Assembly (NCBI GenBank): GCA_002293045.1 | Contig: DBCM01000088.1 | Coordinates: forward strand, 1-29,263 | From: Flavobacteriales bacterium UBA958 | GTDB lineage: Bacteria; Bacteroidota; Bacteroidia; Flavobacteriales_D; Crocinitomicaceae | DNA: 29,263 nucleotides | Direction of reading: 5' to 3' | Part shown: positions 25,302 through 29,263 of the stretch, piece by piece | Position numbering within the stretch: position 1 is the stretch's first letter | Layout of the letters: each line of letters begins with the position of its first letter | Notes under the pieces: model-generated | The model's input: only the letters and a program-made list of their open reading frames with translations | Databases searched by the model: none | Told to the model about the DNA's origin: nothing | Position numbers and translations under genes: made by a program

Positions 25302-26702
25302 ATGGAACTTCGTTACCTACTACTTCTGCATCTGAGCATTGTCACATTCATCTATTCAGCTCAGGTGACTATCATGGGGTATGCCCCTCAATTTCAGAAC
25401 CAACGCTTTCATGTATGGGAATATAAGGATTTCCTCAGCGGCTCTTTGCAAGAAATACAAGAGACCCAAGTAAACGACGAGGGAGTTTTCACATTCCAAC
25501 TGCCGATTAACCAGATTCAGAAATTGGTAGTGGGCAATGAAAAATTAACAGGGTATCTATATGTGCAACCAAACAGTCGCTATAACATAGAATTTATAGC
25601 CGATCACCCCCAACATAACAGCTACAACCTGAAGGAAGATGTGGAGTTTACGTTTTTGGATTTAGACAGCAATGATATCAACTATAAAATACTTGGTCTG
25701 CATGCATGGTTGGACAATAATTTTGCCGATATGTTTGTGGAGCGTGATGTTAATCCCGGATTATACGCTTCAAAAATCACCTTGTTAAAAAAGATGCTAT
25801 ACAAAGATGTAATGTCAGATACTTCCGTTTTCTTTTCAAACTTTGTACGCTACACGATTGCAAACGACATTGACAACCAACGGTTTCTTGGGGCACCATC
25901 GACCCTCGAGAAGTATCAAATATATTTAGAAAAATCTCCGATTTTATATGACAACGACGTATACATGGATTTTTTTAAATCATTTTACGACCAATACCTT
26001 TCGCAAATTGATTCAGAAGTTTCAGATGAATTATTTGCCGCTTTTGCAGCAAATTCTCTAACCGCAAGTGATTCCATTTTATCGACCTGTCCATACCTCA
26101 GTAATCCAGAATTGCGTTCGCTCGTTCGTATCTACATCCTGAAACAAGCCTTATCGGATGATTTTCTTCCGAAGTCCGTAATTCGTTCCAATCTGCAACG
26201 TATTAGCACCGAGGCTGTATTCCCTCATCATAGAATGATTGCGGCAAATATCTGCTCACAAGTAGAACTTATTCAAGTCGGGAATACCTTTATTTTAGAT
26301 ACCTTAAAAGGTCCGAATGAAACCGTAATTTTATCGAAGGTTAAGAACAAATATATTTATCTGCACGCCTTTAACCCTTCGAATGCTTATGCAATTAATG
26401 AGTTGGCGGCATTAAAAAAATTGCAGAAGGCGTATGGAAGCAAGGTGGAATTTATTACGATTTATGTGCAAAAGGAAAACTTGAACTCAACTGAAAAACA
26501 TGCCATGGAATCCATTGAATGGAGCCGTGTTGGATTTACCATGAACGACGCCATATGGGCTAACTTAGGGATTCGGACCTTTCCATACTACATATTGATT
26601 GACCGAGATTTTAACGTAGCTGCGGCGCCCGCGCTCTCCCCTACACCAAATGGCAAATACGAAACGATTGAAAAAACATTTTTCGACTTATCTAAGCCGT
26701 AA
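25302..26702 (+). CDS. TlpA-like thioredoxin-fold envelope protein lacking the CxxC motif
   Basis: The 466-residue product has a signal peptide (residues 1-20, ending near YSAQ), a beta-rich N-terminal domain resembling DUF4369-type domains of Bacteroidota TlpA proteins (about 21-110), a helical middle region, and a C-terminal thioredoxin-like domain (about 345-460). The last domain keeps the cis-Pro region (IRTFPYYILIDRDF), but at the active-site loop it reads HAFNPSNAYAINE (355-367) with no cysteine, so it cannot act as a disulfide oxidoreductase in the usual way. It is the last gene of the DUF3822-rsmD-coaD operon, 2 bp after coaD. Its stop abuts the stop of convergent clpS with no terminator between. 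The fold is inferred from pattern, not proven. Confidence 0.75.
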   Translation: MELRYLLLLHLSIVTFIYSAQVTIMGYAPQFQNQRFHVWEYKDFLSGSLQEIQETQVNDEGVFTFQLPINQIQKLVVGNEKLTGYLYVQPNSRYNIEFIADHPQHNSYNLKEDVEFTFLDLDSNDINYKILGLHAWLDNNFADMFVERDVNPGLYASKITLLKKMLYKDVMSDTSVFFSNFVRYTIANDIDNQRFLGAPSTLEKYQIYLEKSPILYDNDVYMDFFKSFYDQYLSQIDSEVSDELFAAFAANSLTASDSILSTCPYLSNPELRSLVRIYILKQALSDDFLPKSVIRSNLQRISTEAVFPHHRMIAANICSQVELIQVGNTFILDTLKGPNETVILSKVKNKYIYLHAFNPSNAYAINELAALKKLQKAYGSKVEFITIYVQKENLNSTEKHAMESIEWSRVGFTMNDAIWANLGIRTFPYYILIDRDFNVAAAPALSPTPNGKYETIEKTFFDLSKP

Positions 26703-26975
26703 TTAGGATTCGATTTCCGCAGAAAGCCCGTTTTCCAGAAGCGCGGTACATTTTGGCTCCAAGTCTTCAAACGTCCCATGTTTTACAGCGCATTTTCCAC
26801 CATAATGTACGATGTACGCGCATTGTTCTGCCGCTTGAGACTCCAAACCACAAATCGTAACCAAACAATGAATGACGTGATCGAACGTATTCACATCGTC
26901 ATTGTAGAGAACTATTGCCAGCTCTTGGTCTTCCAATACCGCAATCTCTGTCTTTTCACTAACTTTTTCTTTCAT
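26703..26975 (-). CDS. clpS: ClpS adaptor protein (N-end rule recognition)
   Basis: ClpS delivers substrates with destabilising N-terminal residues to a Clp unfoldase. At 90 residues it has a short variable N-terminal tail and the core LYNDDVNTFDHVIHCL, then EQCAYIVHYGGKCAVKHG and the C-terminal LLENGLSAEIES, all typical. The NDD motif of the substrate pocket is present. Since the Clp unfoldase in this window is of ClpC type, ClpC is the probable partner (inference). It starts 2 bp after the stop of the repeat protein gene and is probably transcribed from a promoter outside the window. Confidence 0.93.
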   Translation of the reverse strand: MKEKVSEKTEIAVLEDQELAIVLYNDDVNTFDHVIHCLVTICGLESQAAEQCAYIVHYGGKCAVKHGTFEDLEPKCTALLENGLSAEIES

Positions 26976-26977
26976 TA

Positions 26978-29263
26978 TTAATTTAAAATTACATTCAATG
27001 TTAACCCCTCAGCCAATTTCCTAATCGATGCTCGATTCGCCTCTGACCCTGGATAAAACTCGATGCGTGTACGTGATTCCTTAGAATAAGTAACATGAAA
27101 TGGTATTTGACTTCGAATTGCAAAGTCGTGCACCATTGGAAATGCATTGGAATCATCCTGAATCGACATTATTTCCATTGGTTCTGGATTCAATTCGGAT
27201 AAGTTGAAATCTGAATAATAAATGGCCAATAAGGGCGAAATGTCGTTTGCATCTAAGGGTGCAGACCTGAGCGCTTCCGAGGTGTAAACAAATGCCTCCA
27301 TTCGATTATACACATCCATTTGTTCCAATAGCAGGGTGTCTATCGATTTTGAAAAGGCATAAAATACCTTCTTGGGAACAACGGGCTCAATTCCACTTAA
27401 ATCAGTATTCACCGCTGTTTTTGTTGGTAAAGACAGATTTTTTGCTTCTCGCTCATAGGATAAGGCAAGCTCAATTTCTTTGAAGTTCACCGGAATGCCA
27501 TCGCGATAAGCCACAATATACGCATCTGTATAGCCGAGTGCTTTTAAGGCGTCACGCTGTTGCTTGGCATCATTCATTTGTTTGAATTTACCGCTATTGT
27601 ATTTGTACAACCCCGTTTTTGATTGAAGGTAGAACAACGCTGGGACATTCTTCAACTTTCCATTGTCTTGGTTCTTTAATGCGGCTACTTGAACCGTATA
27701 ATACACCTCTTTTGGGATGTTAATTGCCGTTGGCATCAAAGATTCTTGAGCATTCAAAATCACGGAAGCTTCACTCAATACTTCCGCTTGAGTTCGTAGG
27801 GTACACAAACCCTTTTTCTCATATTCAAGTGCTTGTTTGAGGGTAATTCTTTTTCCGTCGCAATAAGCTACTATAAACGCATCAGTATAACCTAACCCTC
27901 GCACCTGTCCCCTCGCATCATTGGCTTGTGCGGAATTGACAAAAAACCCAGTAAGATAAGCGGTTAATTCATCCGTTAACCGTTCCCCCGAAACAGGCGA
28001 GAATTCTCGAAAGAAATAATCAGGAACCGCGTTTCGGAATACCCCAACCTGAATTCTGAAAATCAAGCCCTTTGGAAGTGTAGTTAAAATCGGATAACGA
28101 TTGCCCTGTTTTTTATCGCCGTTCAGTGTAAAGGAGAGGGATTCGGGATCCAAAGGCGCATTTGCTAATTCTTGGGTTGGCGCAATTCCTTGATTGGCAA
28201 GAACATGATACGCTTCCCGATCTTCCATACGCTCAATGCTCGATAAAATTCGCGATTCTTGTGATTTAAGCAGGGTTAAGGTCTTCGCAAGTTCAGCCAT
28301 TTCGTCGCTTATAACCTCTATAGCATCCGCATCAACCGCTCTGAAAAGAGCAACCCGCTTTTGTGCAACCTGTGATTCGATTTCATTGCGTTTTGAAGCT
28401 ATACTTACGAACTCTTTCCGTAAACTAAGGTAATCATCATAAGCCCGGTCTGAGGCAAGTTTCGTGCGCTGTTGTGGTGTTAATTCAAGCATCGCATCCG
28501 GAGTAAAGGGCTGCATTTTTACAGGTATTCTTTTAACCGCTAGACCATTGGAAATTATTTCAGCAGTATTGCTACTGAGTTGGGTTTCTAACTGACTCAT
28601 TTTTGAAAGGTCTGCGATGGACTCCGATAATGATTCTGCGAGCATTTCAGTCTGTTTTTCTCCGATGATTAAGGCATACATGGAATCTCCAAGGGTGGTT
28701 TTTAGCTCCAATAAGGCGTTAGCAATCCTTAACTGATTCTTCATTAATGCCACTGAATTATCTGTCTTCCCCTGCTCAGGCTGAAACTCTGATAATGCGG
28801 ATTGTAATTCCTGAACCTCGTTTATTGCATTTTCGGTTTTTTGTTGTTCCATAGTTTTTAACCCTTGCACGGTTTCTGCCCTTGGTTCACCTGAATTCAC
28901 CGCCACCTCGTTCGGGGTGCCTTCGTTGGTGGTTGGATTCGTGGTATTGGTTACCGACTTGGGAGTGTTTGTTTCTGCTAGATTCACCGCCACCTCGTTC
29001 GGGGTGCCTTCGTTCGTGATTGGATTCGTGGTATTGGTAGGCGACTTGGGAGTGTTTGTTTCTGCTGGATTCACCGCCACCTCGTTCGGGGTGCCTTCAT
29101 TGGTAGTTGGATTCGTGGTATTGGTAGGCGACTTGGGGGTGTTTGCTTCTGCTGGATTCACCGCCACCTCGTTCGGAGTGCCTTCGTTGGTAGTTGGATT
29201 CGTGGTATTGGTAGGCGACTTGGGAGTGTTTGTTTCTGCGGGATTCACCGCCAACTCGTTCGG
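26978..29263 (-). CDS. Repeat-containing envelope protein with SPOR-like units, C-terminal part
   Basis: The reading frame is open to the right edge; the TTG at 29254 is inside a repeat and is not a start. From the N-terminal side it shows a Thr/Asn/Pro-rich linker of 29-residue repeats (28896-29263); a coiled-coil-like, Gln/Glu-rich region (about 28150-28860); two SPOR-like units, each with a FRIQVG or YTVQVA strand and a GYTDAFIVAY or GYTDAYIVAY strand (about 27817-28065 and 27480-27720); and a C-terminal domain of about 150 residues ending in a TRIEFYPGSEA stretch. SPOR-type units often bind peptidoglycan. An envelope role is likely, the exact function is unknown, and the signal peptide would be outside the window. 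clpS follows after 2 bp. Confidence 0.75.
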   Translation of the reverse strand, partial: PNELAVNPAETNTPKSPTNTTNPTTNEGTPNEVAVNPAEANTPKSPTNTTNPTTNEGTPNEVAVNPAETNTPKSPTNTTNPITNEGTPNEVAVNLAETNTPKSVTNTTNPTTNEGTPNEVAVNSGEPRAETVQGLKTMEQQKTENAINEVQELQSALSEFQPEQGKTDNSVALMKNQLRIANALLELKTTLGDSMYALIIGEKQTEMLAESLSESIADLSKMSQLETQLSSNTAEIISNGLAVKRIPVKMQPFTPDAMLELTPQQRTKLASDRAYDDYLSLRKEFVSIASKRNEIESQVAQKRVALFRAVDADAIEVISDEMAELAKTLTLLKSQESRILSSIERMEDREAYHVLANQGIAPTQELANAPLDPESLSFTLNGDKKQGNRYPILTTLPKGLIFRIQVGVFRNAVPDYFFREFSPVSGERLTDELTAYLTGFFVNSAQANDARGQVRGLGYTDAFIVAYCDGKRITLKQALEYEKKGLCTLRTQAEVLSEASVILNAQESLMPTAINIPKEVYYTVQVAALKNQDNGKLKNVPALFYLQSKTGLYKYNSGKFKQMNDAKQQRDALKALGYTDAYIVAYRDGIPVNFKEIELALSYEREAKNLSLPTKTAVNTDLSGIEPVVPKKVFYAFSKSIDTLLLEQMDVYNRMEAFVYTSEALRSAPLDANDISPLLAIYYSDFNLSELNPEPMEIMSIQDDSNAFPMVHDFAIRSQIPFHVTYSKESRTRIEFYPGSEANRASIRKLAEGLTLNVILN
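28896..29263. repeat. 87-bp direct tandem repeat array within the envelope protein gene
   Basis: Copies begin at 28896, 28983, 29070 and 29157, each exactly 87 bp, and a fifth starts at 29244 and is cut by the window end. Each copy encodes 29 residues (a PAETNTPKSPTN then TNEGTPNEVAVN type unit), so copy-number change would keep the frame. Copies differ by only a few bases; the one nearest the globular part (28896-28982) is the most diverged. The array continues beyond the window, so the total copy number is unknown. Confidence 0.95.

Noticed and set aside
29252..29254. TTG as the start of the repeat protein
   Set aside because: It lies inside a repeat unit where other copies have a GTG Val codon, and the frame stays open to the window edge.
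28896..29263. Regular repeats that could suggest a CRISPR array
   Set aside because: The 87-bp units are directly adjacent with no unique spacers, and they are in frame inside a coding sequence.

Overview
The window looks like a chromosomal housekeeping segment of a member of the Bacteroidota, most likely order Flavobacteriales. Four things point there: a protein with a C-terminal type IX secretion sorting domain; a short primary sigma factor without the long N-terminal region; a 482-residue GAPDH with an N-terminal extension, together with a DUF3822-rsmD-coaD cluster; and exact matches to the Bacteroidota -7 promoter element (TAnnTTTG) just upstream of most predicted transcription units. The family is not resolvable by eye. 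I see no tRNA, rRNA, insertion sequence, phage gene or CRISPR array. Coding density is very high; the longest gene-free stretch is about 220 bp, between clpC and gyrA.

Layout. 1-5040: the 3' part of an HtrA/DegP-type protease, then rpoD, a terminator, long-form GAPDH and an alpha-oxoamine synthase of the serine palmitoyltransferase type, closed by a bidirectional terminator. 5050-11541: clpC (minus strand) diverges from gyrA, which is followed 7 bp later by a secreted TPR protein and a terminator. 11569-18829: a BatA-type membrane protein, a dihydroorotase-like protein that has lost all four metal-ligand histidines, and a PmtA-like methyltransferase overlap one another. They are followed by an ABC-F ATPase and an M61-type peptidase. 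18857-23510: a T9SS cargo protein and an unrecognised 772-residue secreted coiled-coil protein converge on a RecD/Dda-like helicase. 23567-26702: a tight operon DUF3822-rsmD-coaD-TlpA-like protein. 26703-29263 (minus): a surface-type protein with SPOR-like units and an 87-bp tandem repeat array, followed by clpS; the repeat protein runs off the window.

The genes mostly serve core functions: transcription, central carbon flow, membrane lipid synthesis, proteolysis (HtrA, ClpC, ClpS, M61), DNA topology and repair, translation and CoA synthesis. I find no convincing new defence or mobile system. The most interesting observations are recognisable families whose active sites look dismantled (dihydroorotase-like, TlpA-like, one half of the ABC-F protein), predicted near-leaderless promoters, back-to-back convergent genes and the tandem repeat array at the right edge.
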